Positions 12,543 to 21,564 of a DNA stretch of 64,000 nt are shown here, in pieces. The position numbers and the translations under genes were made by a program. The notes beneath the pieces were generated by a model. That model saw nothing but the letters and a program-made list of their open reading frames with translations. It did no database searches and was not told where the DNA came from. The first letter of the stretch is position 1. Every line of letters begins with the position of its first letter. The stretch is from Rhizobiales bacterium Ga0077545 (lineage in GTDB: Bacteria > Pseudomonadota > Alphaproteobacteria > Rhizobiales > Methylopilaceae), in contig LNEV01000014.1 of NCBI GenBank assembly GCA_001464335.1, forward strand, positions 181,522 through 245,521, read 5' to 3'.

Positions 12543-13961
12543 TTAGCGGCTGTAGAACGCGTTCGGCAGATAATAGACCGTCTGCGGGAAGATGTAGAGA
12601 ATCGCCATACAGACGAACACCATGCCCAGGAACGGCATGACGCCCTTGAAGATGTCTGTCAGCGCCACATCGGGTGGTGCGATGCCCTTCAGATAATAGG
12701 CCGACATCGCCATCGGCGGTGTCAGGAACGATGTCTGAAGGTTGACGGCAACGAGCACGCCGAAGAACAGCGGATCGATACCGAACATCGGCAGCAGCGG
12801 CAAGAAGATCGGCACGAAGATGATGATGATCTCCGACCATTCGAGCGGCCAGCCCAGAAGGAAGATGATGAGCTGAGCCAGCAGAAGGAATTGCAGCGGG
12901 GTCAGATCGAGACCGCGCACGAATTCCGAGATCACATGCTCCCCGCCGAGATAGGAGAAGACGGCCGAGAACACGTAGGAGCCGACGAACAGCCAGCACA
13001 CCATCGCTGTTGTACGCACGGTCAGATAGACCGATTCGCGCAGGCGCTGGAACGTCAGCGCTCCGTAGCAGACCGCGAGAACCAGACCGCCGAGCGCACC
13101 GATCGCGGCCGCTTCCGTCGGCGTCGCGAGACCGAACAGGATGGACCCCAGAACCGAGAGAATCAGGACCGCCAGCGGCAGGAATGACGTGGCGATCATG
13201 ACGATCACCCGCAGCATCGGCAGGTCCGGCACCTCGTCCTTTGTGGGCTTTGGCGCAACGGATGGCTGCAGGATCGAGCGGGTGACGACATAGACGAGGT
13301 AGAGGCCGACCAGGATGAACCCCGGAATCAGCGCACCCGCATAGAGCCGCACGATCGAAACGCCCGATGACGCCGCATAGACGATCAACATGATCGACGG
13401 CGGGATGAGGATGCCGAGTGTTCCGCCCGCGCAGATGATGCCCGACGCGAACGACTTGTCGTACCGCGCCTTCAACATTGCGGGGAGGGCGAGCAGACCC
13501 ATCAACGTCACGACAGCGCCGACGATGCCTGTCGCCGTTGCAAACAGCGCACAGGTGATCAGCGCCGCGACGCCCATCGATCCGGGAATGTTTTTCGACG
13601 CGATGTTCAGCGTCGTGAACAGGCGGTCGACGATGTTGGCACGCTCGACGATATAGCCCATGAAAAGGAACAGCGGCACCGCCGTCAGCACCTCATTGCT
13701 CATCACCGTATAGGTCTGGTTGATGAAGAGGTCGAAGATGCGGTTGTTGAACAAACCCTCGATCCAGAGGGACACGCTGTCGTAACTCGACGCCGTCTCC
13801 TCAAGACGGTTGAAAGCCCGCCACATACGGCTCGGCTCGAAATACGCATAGTATCCAAAGCCGATGCCCATCGCCATCAGGGTGAAGGCAATCGGAAATC
13901 CGAGAAAAACGACAAAAATGAAAAGCCCCAGCATCAGCAGGGCGATTTGTGGATCGGTCAT
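12543..13961 (-). CDS. dctM: TRAP transporter large permease (DctM)
   Basis: This 472-aa integral membrane protein is the ion-coupled transport channel of a tripartite ATP-independent periplasmic system. It has 12 or more hydrophobic segments, beginning MTDPQIALLMLGLFIFVVFL. DctM features include the loop YIVERANIVDRLF, the conserved GTLGILIPPSIMLIVYA segment, and TPTEAAAIGA. The start overlaps the dctQ stop by 4 nt, so the two membrane subunits are translationally coupled. The length (rather longer than the usual 425-450) reflects an extended region around residues 55-80. The binding protein dctP lies upstream in the same operon. Confidence 0.95.
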   Translation of the reverse strand: MTDPQIALLMLGLFIFVVFLGFPIAFTLMAMGIGFGYYAYFEPSRMWRAFNRLEETASSYDSVSLWIEGLFNNRIFDLFINQTYTVMSNEVLTAVPLFLFMGYIVERANIVDRLFTTLNIASKNIPGSMGVAALITCALFATATGIVGAVVTLMGLLALPAMLKARYDKSFASGIICAGGTLGILIPPSIMLIVYAASSGVSIVRLYAGALIPGFILVGLYLVYVVTRSILQPSVAPKPTKDEVPDLPMLRVIVMIATSFLPLAVLILSVLGSILFGLATPTEAAAIGALGGLVLAVCYGALTFQRLRESVYLTVRTTAMVCWLFVGSYVFSAVFSYLGGEHVISEFVRGLDLTPLQFLLLAQLIIFLLGWPLEWSEIIIIFVPIFLPLLPMFGIDPLFFGVLVAVNLQTSFLTPPMAMSAYYLKGIAPPDVALTDIFKGVMPFLGMVFVCMAILYIFPQTVYYLPNAFYSR

Positions 13962-14542
13962 GGATGCGCCCCTGTTTCCGCCTGATTGGCCTGCTCTATA
14001 AGCGCATCCTCTGTTTCACGAACGTCTTCCTGGGCGCGCATCCACTGCCCCGTGCGGATGCAATGTATGCACCGGAATATTTCGGCGATGCCCTGGATGA
14101 AAAGTAGGGTTCCCGCGACAGCCATGACCGTCTTGAACTGGTAGATCGGTATACCCGCGGGGCTGTTGACGCTGACCTCGCCATAGCCCCAGGACCGCGA
14201 TGCGTAGCGCCCGCCGATGATGATAAGCGCGGTGACACCCGGAAAGAAAAAGAAGAGGTAGAGGATCAGATCGATCGTCGCCTGCCGCTTTGGGCTGAGC
14301 AAGCGATAGACGAAGTCGCCGCGGACATGCCCTCCGCGCGACAGGGTGTAGGCACCGCCCATCATGAAGAGCGTGCCGTACATGATGAAGGAAACGTCGA
14401 AGGCCCACGGCGTGGGGCTGTTCAGCACATAGCGGACAAAAACCTCGTAGCTCGTTCCGAACGTCATCAGCAGGATGAGCCATGCGAATGTCTTGCCGAA
14501 GGCAGCCGACAGCGTGTCCGCGAATCGGATGAATGCGACCAT
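13958..14542 (-). CDS. dctQ: TRAP transporter small permease (DctQ)
   Basis: This 194-aa protein has four membrane segments, as expected for DctQ, which forms the membrane complex with DctM. Recognisable family parts are the helix with FVRYVLNSPTPWAFDVSF, the loop GGAYTLSRGGHVRGDFVY (a hallmark of DctQ), and a polar C-terminal tail. It is separated from dctP by a 64-nt gap that holds a strong hairpin, and overlaps dctM by 4 nt. This fits the usual pattern of more binding protein than permease. Confidence 0.93.
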   Translation of the reverse strand: MVAFIRFADTLSAAFGKTFAWLILLMTFGTSYEVFVRYVLNSPTPWAFDVSFIMYGTLFMMGGAYTLSRGGHVRGDFVYRLLSPKRQATIDLILYLFFFFPGVTALIIIGGRYASRSWGYGEVSVNSPAGIPIYQFKTVMAVAGTLLFIQGIAEIFRCIHCIRTGQWMRAQEDVRETEDALIEQANQAETGAHP

Positions 14543-14561
14543 TGTTATCCCCGGGAACTAA

Positions 14562-14591
14562 AGGACGCCCGGCACGATCGCCGGGCGTCCT
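14562..14591 (-). terminator. Intercistronic hairpin between dctP and dctQ
   Basis: AGGACGCCCGGC (14562-14573) pairs perfectly over 12 bp with GCCGGGCGTCCT (14580-14591) around a 6-nt loop. On the minus strand TTTAG follows, so it is at most a leaky terminator. It could also protect the 3' end of the dctP message from exonucleases. Either would give excess binding protein over permease. Confidence 0.75.
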
Positions 14592-14606
14592 GTCTTGCTT
14601 TTATCT

Positions 14607-15767
14607 TTACGTTGCCTTCGGCAGCTTGCCGGGGAAGAAGTGCTCGTAGGCCAGCCGGTAGTCGGGAGCGTTGAGCAGTTCGTAGTAGGTTACGCGCTCG
14701 ACCCACGCACGCTGGCTGTCGAGCACCTTTTTGATGAAGGGATCGCTCTCCAGCTGTGGGATCATCTTCGTCCATGCATCCAGCTGGGCCTGAAGAATTT
14801 CCGGCGGCGTCTGATGGATCGTCACGCCGTGCTCGTCGCGCAGCTTGGCAAGGTCCGCCGAGTAGTTGTCGAGCGCAAAGGCCGTGTTGTAGGTCGAGGC
14901 CGACTCAACGCCGTACTCCACGATCGAACGCAGATCCTCCGGCAGGTCTTCGAGGAAGTCCTGGTTGAAGAGGAATTCGAACGCTTCCGAGGCCTGATGG
15001 TAGGACGCGAGGTAATAGTTCTTGGCGACGTCCTGCGATCCGAACCGGATGTCGGACGACGGGTTGTTGAACTCGAACGCGTCGATGACGCCGCGCTCCA
15101 TAGCCGGAACGATTTCACCGCCCGGCAACTGCGCGACGCTCATGCCCATGGACTGGAACAGATCGGCGGCAAGACCGACCGTGCGGTATTTGAAGCCCTG
15201 GATATCGGCGACGCTGTTGACCGGCTTCTTGAACCAGCCGAACGGCTGTGCGGGCATCGGGAAGCCGAGAAGGCCGACAACCTTGAGCCCCATCTTGTCC
15301 TGGGTCAGTTCGCGATAGAGCTCGCGCCCGCCGCCCTGATAAAACCAGGACAGCATGGTCGTCGGATTGCCGCCGAAGACCGGGCCGGTGCCGAACAGGG
15401 ACGCGGCCTTGTTCTTGCCGTACCAGTAAGCGGAGACGGAATGGGCGGCGTCGAGAACGCCGTCGTTGACGGCATCCATCACCTGGAAGGCGCCGACCAC
15501 CGCGCCGGCGGGCAACAGATCGACCTTGAGCCGGCCGCCCGACATCTTCTGGACGCGGTCGGCATATTGCTGAGCCATCGTCTGCCAGACGTCCGATGCC
15601 GGCCACGAGCTTTGCATTTTCATTGTGATGGGGGACTGGGCCACCACCACATTTGGCGCGGCAAGCGCGGCACCGGCTGCGGCCACACCGGCAGCACCGG
15701 TCAGGAATTCGCGGCGCTTCAGCGATTTTTTCGGCGTGGTTGTGGTCTCGGTGATCTTGTCATTCAT
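14607..15767 (-). CDS. dctP: TRAP transporter substrate-binding protein (DctP), 2-hydroxy/2-oxo acid type
   Basis: This 386-aa periplasmic protein carries a twin-arginine signal: KRREFLTGAAG at about residues 16-26 followed by a hydrophobic alanine-rich stretch and AQS. Twin-arginine export is common for this TRAP clade. The mature body has the DctP fold markers YADRVQKMSGGRLKVDLLP, the specificity-arginine region FKYRTVGLAADLFQSMGM, and GGEIVPAMERGVIDAFEF. These resemble TakP/lactate-type binding proteins. ATG 15767 starts directly before the signal peptide. Divergence from glcDEF-lldD suggests lactate, glycolate or pyruvate-like ligands; this is inference from context. Confidence 0.9.
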   Translation of the reverse strand: MNDKITETTTTPKKSLKRREFLTGAAGVAAAGAALAAPNVVVAQSPITMKMQSSWPASDVWQTMAQQYADRVQKMSGGRLKVDLLPAGAVVGAFQVMDAVNDGVLDAAHSVSAYWYGKNKAASLFGTGPVFGGNPTTMLSWFYQGGGRELYRELTQDKMGLKVVGLLGFPMPAQPFGWFKKPVNSVADIQGFKYRTVGLAADLFQSMGMSVAQLPGGEIVPAMERGVIDAFEFNNPSSDIRFGSQDVAKNYYLASYHQASEAFEFLFNQDFLEDLPEDLRSIVEYGVESASTYNTAFALDNYSADLAKLRDEHGVTIHQTPPEILQAQLDAWTKMIPQLESDPFIKKVLDSQRAWVERVTYYELLNAPDYRLAYEHFFPGKLPKAT

Positions 15768-15877
15768 GATGACAGCCTCTCCTTTGGGAGGGCGCCCTTG
15801 GCGCCTCCCGCTTGTCGTTTCCAACCCGTGCATCCATTTGGACGCTTCTTGTTTTTGACCGCTTGTGTGCGATCTGA

Positions 15878-15894
15878 TTGAATTATGAATACAA
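15878..15894. promoter_or_regulatory. Inverted repeat in the dctP-glcD divergent promoter region
   Basis: TTGAATT-ATG-AATACAA is an inverted repeat with 6 of 7 positions matching and a 3-nt centre. It is AT-rich within GC-rich surroundings, about 60 bases before glcD and 110 before dctP. It has the look of a GntR- or LysR-type operator serving both directions. No regulator gene is adjacent, so the binding protein is unknown. Confidence 0.4.
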
Positions 15895-15952
15895 GTTCCG
15901 GAAATAATCCAGACCCAACAATAAAAAACCGGTGAGGCAGGACGCCAATAAT

Positions 15953-17449
15953 ATGAGCACTTTGGCTATGCCCGCGCCCAACGGCGCGATCCTCGACCGC
16001 CGCGACGAGATCGCCGCGGCGCTTCGGGCCATCGTGCCCGGCGAAGGCGTCGTCTCATCCCCGGAAGAAATGCGCCCCTTCGAAACGGACGGCCTCACCG
16101 CCTATCGCCAGCTTCCGCTCGTCGTCGTTCTGCCCGAAACGGTCGAGCAGGTCGCGGAAATCCTGAAATTCTGCGATGAACACGCCATTCCCGTCGTGCC
16201 GCGCGGTTCGGGCACGTCCCTGTCAGGCGGCGCGCTGCCGCTCGAAGATGGCGTTCTCTTGTCGATGACGCGCTTCAACCGGGTTCTGGACATCGACTAT
16301 CCGAACCGCACCGCGACGGTGCAGCCCGGCGTCACCAATCTTGCGATCACGAAAGCGGTAGCGGCGGAGGGATTTTACTATGCGCCCGACCCCTCCTCGC
16401 AGATCGCCTGTTCCATCGGGGGCAATGTCGCGGAGAATTCGGGCGGCGTTCACTGCCTGAAATACGGCCTGACGACGAACAATCTCCTCGGCATCGAAAT
16501 CGTGCTGATGTCGGGCGAGATCGTGCGCCTCGGCGGCAAGCACCTCGATTCCGAGGGCTACGACATGCTGGGTCTCCTGACCGGTTCGGAAGGCCTGCTC
16601 GGTGTCGTCACCGAAGTAACGGTACGTATCCTTCAAGCGCCGGAGACGGCACGCGCGGTTCTCTTCGGCTTCCCGACAAGCGAAGCGGGAGGCGCCTGCG
16701 TCGCCGCCGTCATCGCGGCGGGCATCATTCCAGGCGGCATGGAAATGATGGACCGTCCCGCCATCCACGCCACCGAGGCCTACACGAAAGCCGGCTATCC
16801 GCTCGATGTGGAAGCGCTGCTGATCGTCGAGCTCGACGGCCCGCAGGGCGAGGTCGATTTCCTGATCGGTGAGGTCGAGACCATCGCGCGGCGCTGCGGC
16901 GCAAGCTATGTGCGCGTCTCGCAGAGCGAGGCCGAGCGGCAATTGTTCTGGCTCGGCCGCAAGGCGGCGTTCCCTGCGGTTGGCCGCATCGCGCCGGATT
17001 ATCTGTGCATGGACGGCACGATCCCGCGCAAGCAGTTGCCGAACGTCCTCGCCCGCATGCGCGAAATGTCGGAAAAGTATGGCCTCGAAGTCGCCAACGT
17101 CTTCCACGCCGGAGACGGCAATTTGCATCCGCTCATTCTGTATGACGGCAACAAACCCGGCGAATTCGAGCGGGCCGAAGCCTTCGGCGCCGACATCCTG
17201 AAACTCTGCGTCGCGGTCGGCGGCGTCCTGACCGGCGAGCATGGCGTCGGCATCGAAAAGCGCGATCTCATGGGCGAGATGTTCAACGAGGAAGATCTGA
17301 AGCAGCAACAGCGCGTGAAATGCGCGTTCGACCCGCAACACCTGCTCAATCCCGGCAAGGTCTTTCCTGTTTTGCATCGCTGCGCCGAGCTTGGACGCCT
17401 GCACGTGCACAAGGGGCAGTTGCCGCATCCAGACCTGCCGCGCTTCTGA
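15953..17449 (+). CDS. glcD: Glycolate oxidase FAD subunit GlcD
   Basis: This 498-aa FAD-linked subunit oxidises glycolate, and in some members D-lactate, at the inner face of the membrane. The PCMH-type FAD domain (about 50-235) shows PRGSGTSLSGGALPL and IGGNVAENSGG. The C-terminal cap domain ends with AGDGNLHPLI and GVLTGEHGVGIEK, both conserved in GlcD and D-lactate dehydrogenases. An AGGCAGG site precedes ATG 15953; a GTG at 15932 is an alternative start adding seven residues. Its TGA overlaps the glcE ATG by 1 nt. The C-terminus carries an extra roughly 20-residue tail after the usual LNPGKVFP end. Confidence 0.93.
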   Translation: MSTLAMPAPNGAILDRRDEIAAALRAIVPGEGVVSSPEEMRPFETDGLTAYRQLPLVVVLPETVEQVAEILKFCDEHAIPVVPRGSGTSLSGGALPLEDGVLLSMTRFNRVLDIDYPNRTATVQPGVTNLAITKAVAAEGFYYAPDPSSQIACSIGGNVAENSGGVHCLKYGLTTNNLLGIEIVLMSGEIVRLGGKHLDSEGYDMLGLLTGSEGLLGVVTEVTVRILQAPETARAVLFGFPTSEAGGACVAAVIAAGIIPGGMEMMDRPAIHATEAYTKAGYPLDVEALLIVELDGPQGEVDFLIGEVETIARRCGASYVRVSQSEAERQLFWLGRKAAFPAVGRIAPDYLCMDGTIPRKQLPNVLARMREMSEKYGLEVANVFHAGDGNLHPLILYDGNKPGEFERAEAFGADILKLCVAVGGVLTGEHGVGIEKRDLMGEMFNEEDLKQQQRVKCAFDPQHLLNPGKVFPVLHRCAELGRLHVHKGQLPHPDLPRF

Positions 17450-18663
17450 TGCTCGACACACCCGCCCCCCTCGTCCCGCGCGATACGGCCGACCTTCTGG
17501 ACGCCATCCGCACGGCATCGGATGCCGAAACACCGCTCGAATTGTATGGGCATGGCACCAAGCGCGGCATCGGTCATGCGGTTGCCGCGCGCCAGAGCGT
17601 CGAGCTTTCAGCGCTCAGCGGCGTCATCTTCTACGAGCCCGAGGAAATCGTGATCAGCGTTCACGCGGCAACGCCCATGGCCGAGATCGAGACCCTGCTC
17701 GCCGCCAACCGCCAGGAACTCGCCTTCGAGCCGCAGGATTACGGCCCGCTGTTCGGCCTTCCGCGCGGTTCGGGCACGATCGGCGGCGCGCTCGCGGCAA
17801 ATCTTGGTGGCCCGCGCCGCATCAAGGCGGGCGCCGCACGCGATCATGTTCTGGGGATCGCAGCGGTGTCCGGACGCGGCGAGATGTTCAAATCGGGCGG
17901 CCGGGTCGTGAAAAACGTCACCGGCTATGATCTGTCGAAAGGCCTGTCCGGTTCATGGGGCACGCTCGCGGCCTTCACGGAGTTGACTTTCAAGGTTCTG
18001 CCGCGCGCGGAATTCTCCTCCACGCTGGTCGTTTTCGGCCTCGACGATGCGGCTGGCGTCGAACTCCTCTGCCGCGCCATGAGCTCGCCCGCCGAAGTCT
18101 CCGGCGTCGCGCATTTCCCGGCTGCGACCGCCGCGAGCCTTCCGCATATCGGCGACAACACCCGCGCGTGCACACTGATCCGGCTCGAAGGTTTCAAGAC
18201 CTCCGTTCTGTATCGCGCCGAGCGCCTGAATGCGCTGATCGGCCCCGGGCAGGACCTCGTTCGTCTTGATGAGGAGGCATCGCGCGATCTCTGGCAGGCC
18301 GTGCGCGATGCGGAGCCTTTTGCGGATCATGTCGATCCGGTCTGGCGCATCTCGACGGCGCCCATGCATGGCCCGGCGTTCGTCGAGGCGCTGAGGGCGG
18401 CGGTCACCTTCCGTCATTACTACGACTGGTCGGGCGGACTCGTCTGGATCGAGATCCCGGACGCTCCCGCCGATGCGGGTGCATCCGCCATCCGCGAAAC
18501 GCTCTCGCTGTTCGGCGGCCATGCCACGCTTGTGCGCGCGTCCGGCATCGACCCCTCCGTGCGGCGGTTCCAGCCTCAGCCGCCGTCCCTTGCCGCCTTG
18601 TCGCGCCGCCTGAAATCGGCGTTCGACCCGCTCGCCATTCTCAACCCGGGACGTATGGGCTGA
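17449..18663 (+). CDS. glcE: Glycolate oxidase FAD-binding subunit GlcE
   Basis: This 404-aa second flavin subunit of the glycolate oxidase complex is a shorter paralogue of GlcD. It has PRGSGTIGGALAANLGGPRR and GGRVVKNVTGYDLSKGLSGSWG in the FAD domain (about 95-185), and the terminal SAFDPLAILNPGRM. ATG 17449 is fixed by TGATG overlap with glcD, and the same overlap links it to glcF, so the three subunits are translationally coupled. Confidence 0.95.
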   Translation: MLDTPAPLVPRDTADLLDAIRTASDAETPLELYGHGTKRGIGHAVAARQSVELSALSGVIFYEPEEIVISVHAATPMAEIETLLAANRQELAFEPQDYGPLFGLPRGSGTIGGALAANLGGPRRIKAGAARDHVLGIAAVSGRGEMFKSGGRVVKNVTGYDLSKGLSGSWGTLAAFTELTFKVLPRAEFSSTLVVFGLDDAAGVELLCRAMSSPAEVSGVAHFPAATAASLPHIGDNTRACTLIRLEGFKTSVLYRAERLNALIGPGQDLVRLDEEASRDLWQAVRDAEPFADHVDPVWRISTAPMHGPAFVEALRAAVTFRHYYDWSGGLVWIEIPDAPADAGASAIRETLSLFGGHATLVRASGIDPSVRRFQPQPPSLAALSRRLKSAFDPLAILNPGRMG

Positions 18664-19979
18664 TGCAGACGCATTTTTCTCCGGCCCAGCTTGCCGATCC
18701 TGCCGTCGCGCAATCCGAGCGCATCATCCGCAAATGCGTGCATTGCGGTTTCTGCACCGCGACCTGCCCGACCTATCTTGAGCTCGGCAACGAACTCGAC
18801 AGTCCGCGCGGCCGCATCTACCTCATCAAGGACATGCTGGAGAACGACCGCCCGGCTACCGCCGACGTGACGTTGCACATCGACCGCTGCCTGTCCTGCC
18901 TCTCCTGCATGACGACCTGCCCGTCCGGTGTCGATTACATGCACCTGGTAGACCACGCCCGCGTCCATATCGAAAAGACCTACAAGAGGCCTTTCGCGGA
19001 TCGCGTCCTGCGCGATGTTCTTTCGCGCATCCTGCCCTATCCCGCGCGCTTCCGCGTGGCGCTTCATGCGGCGCGGCTCGCGCGCCCTCTCGCGCCTGTC
19101 TTCGATGCCCTCGGCGGCCCGTTCGCCCGTCTGGCCGCGATGGTGCGCCTGTCGGCGGCGCCCGCGCCGAAGATCGACGCCCCGCCCGTCATCATGCCGA
19201 CGGAGCCGCGCGCCCGCGTCGCCATCCTCAAGGGCTGCGCGCAATCGGTGCTCGATCCAGGCATCAACCGCGCCGCCGAAAACCTGCTCGCGCGCTTCGG
19301 CGTCGAGATCGTCTATCCCGAAGGCGAAGGCTGTTGCGGTGCGCTCAACCATCACATGGGGCGCGAGGAAGAAGCCCGCGCCTTCGCGCGTAACAATGTC
19401 GATGTCTGGACACGTGAAATCGAGAAGGGGCTCGACGCCATCCTCATCACGACGTCCGGCTGCGGCACGGTGGTGAAGGATTACGGGCATCTTCTTGGCG
19501 AAGATCCGGTCTACCGCGAGAAGGCGCAGGACATCGCCCGCCGCACCTTCGACATTTCCGAATATCTCGCGACGCTCGATCTTCCGGCGGCCGCTCCGAA
19601 GGACATGTCCATCGCCTATCATTCCGCCTGTTCGCTTCAGCACGGCCAGCGCGTCACGCTGCAGCCGCGCATGCTCATCGAGCGCGCAGGCTTCACCGTG
19701 AAGGAAATCGGCGAAGGCCATATCTGCTGCGGCTCTGCCGGCACATACAACATTCTCCAACCCGTCATCGCGAAGAACTTGCGCGACCGGAAACTGCGCC
19801 ACATCGCTGACACGCAGGCCCAGATGATCGTCGCGGGGAACATCGGCTGCATGACCCAGCTTCGGTCCGGCACGTCTACGCCCGTTCTCCATCTTGTCGA
19901 ACTTCTCGACTGGGCGTATGGCGGACAGCGGCCCGCCGCGCTCGGCGCACAGGCTTCGAACATCGAGAGGACCACATGA
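18663..19979 (+). CDS. glcF: Glycolate oxidase iron-sulfur subunit GlcF
   Basis: This 438-aa electron-transfer subunit passes electrons from the flavin subunits to the quinone pool. Two [4Fe-4S] ferredoxin motifs are visible, CVHCGFCTATCP (about 22-33) and CLSCLSCMTTCP (about 74-85). Two cysteine-rich CCG domains follow, with EGCCGALNHHMG and GHICCGSAGTYN. All cluster cysteines are present. It overlaps glcE by 1 nt and the next gene by 4 nt. Confidence 0.96.
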   Translation: MQTHFSPAQLADPAVAQSERIIRKCVHCGFCTATCPTYLELGNELDSPRGRIYLIKDMLENDRPATADVTLHIDRCLSCLSCMTTCPSGVDYMHLVDHARVHIEKTYKRPFADRVLRDVLSRILPYPARFRVALHAARLARPLAPVFDALGGPFARLAAMVRLSAAPAPKIDAPPVIMPTEPRARVAILKGCAQSVLDPGINRAAENLLARFGVEIVYPEGEGCCGALNHHMGREEEARAFARNNVDVWTREIEKGLDAILITTSGCGTVVKDYGHLLGEDPVYREKAQDIARRTFDISEYLATLDLPAAAPKDMSIAYHSACSLQHGQRVTLQPRMLIERAGFTVKEIGEGHICCGSAGTYNILQPVIAKNLRDRKLRHIADTQAQMIVAGNIGCMTQLRSGTSTPVLHLVELLDWAYGGQRPAALGAQASNIERTT

Positions 19980-20413
19980 ATCTGACACTCCAGCAGGCCC
20001 AAACGATCCTTGTCGGCGCGCTTTCCTATGCGGAGCAGAACGGTATGAACCCGGTTGCGATCCACGTTCTCGATGCGCGCGGCGTTCTCAAGGCCATGGC
20101 CGCGATGGACGGAACAAGCCTGCGCCGCAGCGATATCGCCTTCGGCAAAGCCCATGGCGCGATTGGTCTTGGCATGGGCTCCCGCTCGCTGTTCAAGCGC
20201 GCGAAGGAACAGGCGTTCTTCATCGCGGCCGCCACGGACGCGATTGGCGGCAAGCTCATTCCGGTTCCCGGCGGCGTGCTCATCCGCGACATCGCGGGCT
20301 CGCTCATCGGCGCCGTCGGCATTTCGGGCTGTACCTCCGACAATGACGAGGCAGCCGCCCTGGCCGGCATCGAAGCGGCAGGGCTTGTCGGCGATCCGGG
20401 CTCCGACACATGA
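19976..20413 (+). CDS. glcG: GlcG/HbpS-family heme-binding-like protein
   Basis: This 145-aa single-domain protein belongs to the GlcG/HbpS (DUF336) family. Typical parts are MNLTLQQAQTILVGALSYA, AFGKAHGAIGLG and the glycine-rich IPVPGGVLIRDIAGSLIGA. Members bind heme or small ligands, and GlcG commonly accompanies glycolate oxidase genes without a settled function. It is coupled by ATGA overlaps to glcF upstream and lldD downstream. No signal peptide is seen, so it is expected in the cytoplasm. Confidence 0.88.
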   Translation: MNLTLQQAQTILVGALSYAEQNGMNPVAIHVLDARGVLKAMAAMDGTSLRRSDIAFGKAHGAIGLGMGSRSLFKRAKEQAFFIAAATDAIGGKLIPVPGGVLIRDIAGSLIGAVGISGCTSDNDEAAALAGIEAAGLVGDPGSDT

Positions 20414-21543
20414 GCGTCGTTACAACGATTTCCGACCTCCGTGCGAAGGCGAAACGACGCATTCCGCGCGCGATCTTCGAATATGCCGATTGCGGCTCGT
20501 ACAACGAGACGACGCTCCGCGCCAATCGCGCGGGGCTCGATGACATCGCGCTGCGCCAGCGCGTTCTCATCGATGTCGACAAGCGCAATCTCGCCACGAC
20601 GTTTCTCGGCGAGCCGGCCACCATGCCCGTCGCCATCGCACCGACCGGCCTCACCGGCCTGTTTCACCGCGACGGCGAGATTCATGGCGCCCGCGCCGCG
20701 CAGAAATTCGGCATTCCGTTTTGCCTGTCCACGATGTCGATCTGCTCCATCGAGGATGTGCGCGAAGCGGTCGAAAAGCCGTTCTGGTTCCAGCTTTATG
20801 TCATGCGCGACCGCGGTTTCGCCGCCTCGCTCATCGAACGCGCCAAAGCCGCCGAATGCTCGGCGCTCGTATTGACGCTCGATCTTCAGATCCAGGGTCA
20901 GCGCCATCGCGACCTGAAAAACGGCCTCAGCGTGCCGCCCCGGCTGACCGTCGCCAACGCCATCGACATCGCGATGAAGCCCGGCTGGGCGCTCAGCATG
21001 CTGCGCAACAAGCGCAAGAGCTTCGGCAATCTCGCGGACCGCGTTCCCGGCGGCGACAGCCTCACCACACTGTCGCAATGGATCGCGAGCCAGTTCGATC
21101 CGTCGCTGTCGTGGAAGGACGTCGAATGGGTGAAAAGCCTGTGGCCGGGCAAGCTCATCCTCAAAGGCATTCTCGATGCCGAGGACGCCAAGATCGCCGC
21201 CTCGTGCGGTGCGGACGCGGTCGTCGTCTCCAATCATGGCGGCCGTCAGCTCGACGGTGCGCGCGCTTCGGTTCATGCGCTGCCCGACGTCATCGCGGCC
21301 GTGGACGGCAAGACCGAAATCCTGTTCGACGGCGGCATCATGTCCGGACAGGACGTGCTGAAGGCGATTGCGCTCGGCGCGCATGGCTGCCTCATCGGCA
21401 AGGCCTTCCTCTACAGCCTCGCGGCGGGCGGCGAAGCGGGCGTCACGCAGGGGCTCGAGATCATCCGCAAGGAACTCGACGTCTCGATGGCCCTTACCGG
21501 CTCGCGCGACATCCGGGAGGTGGGGCCGCACACCCTAGCGTGA
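20410..21543 (+). CDS. lldD: FMN-dependent L-lactate dehydrogenase LldD
   Basis: This 377-aa enzyme of the FMN-dependent 2-hydroxyacid oxidase family converts L-lactate to pyruvate and feeds the respiratory chain. Key parts in order are the N-terminal YADCGSYNETTLRANRAG, APTGLTGLFHRDGE, STMSICSIEDV, the FMN-contacting LVLTLDLQIQGQRHRDLKNG, and the catalytic-histidine motif VSNHGGRQLDGA. GLVxGKAFLY-like GCLIGKAFLYSLAAGG closes the barrel. It is the last gene of the tightly overlapping glcDEFG-lldD set, giving the operon oxidases for both glycolate/D-lactate and L-lactate. Confidence 0.94.
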   Translation: MSVVTTISDLRAKAKRRIPRAIFEYADCGSYNETTLRANRAGLDDIALRQRVLIDVDKRNLATTFLGEPATMPVAIAPTGLTGLFHRDGEIHGARAAQKFGIPFCLSTMSICSIEDVREAVEKPFWFQLYVMRDRGFAASLIERAKAAECSALVLTLDLQIQGQRHRDLKNGLSVPPRLTVANAIDIAMKPGWALSMLRNKRKSFGNLADRVPGGDSLTTLSQWIASQFDPSLSWKDVEWVKSLWPGKLILKGILDAEDAKIAASCGADAVVVSNHGGRQLDGARASVHALPDVIAAVDGKTEILFDGGIMSGQDVLKAIALGAHGCLIGKAFLYSLAAGGEAGVTQGLEIIRKELDVSMALTGSRDIREVGPHTLA

Positions 21544-21564
21544 GAATCGACGAGCCTTCGATCC

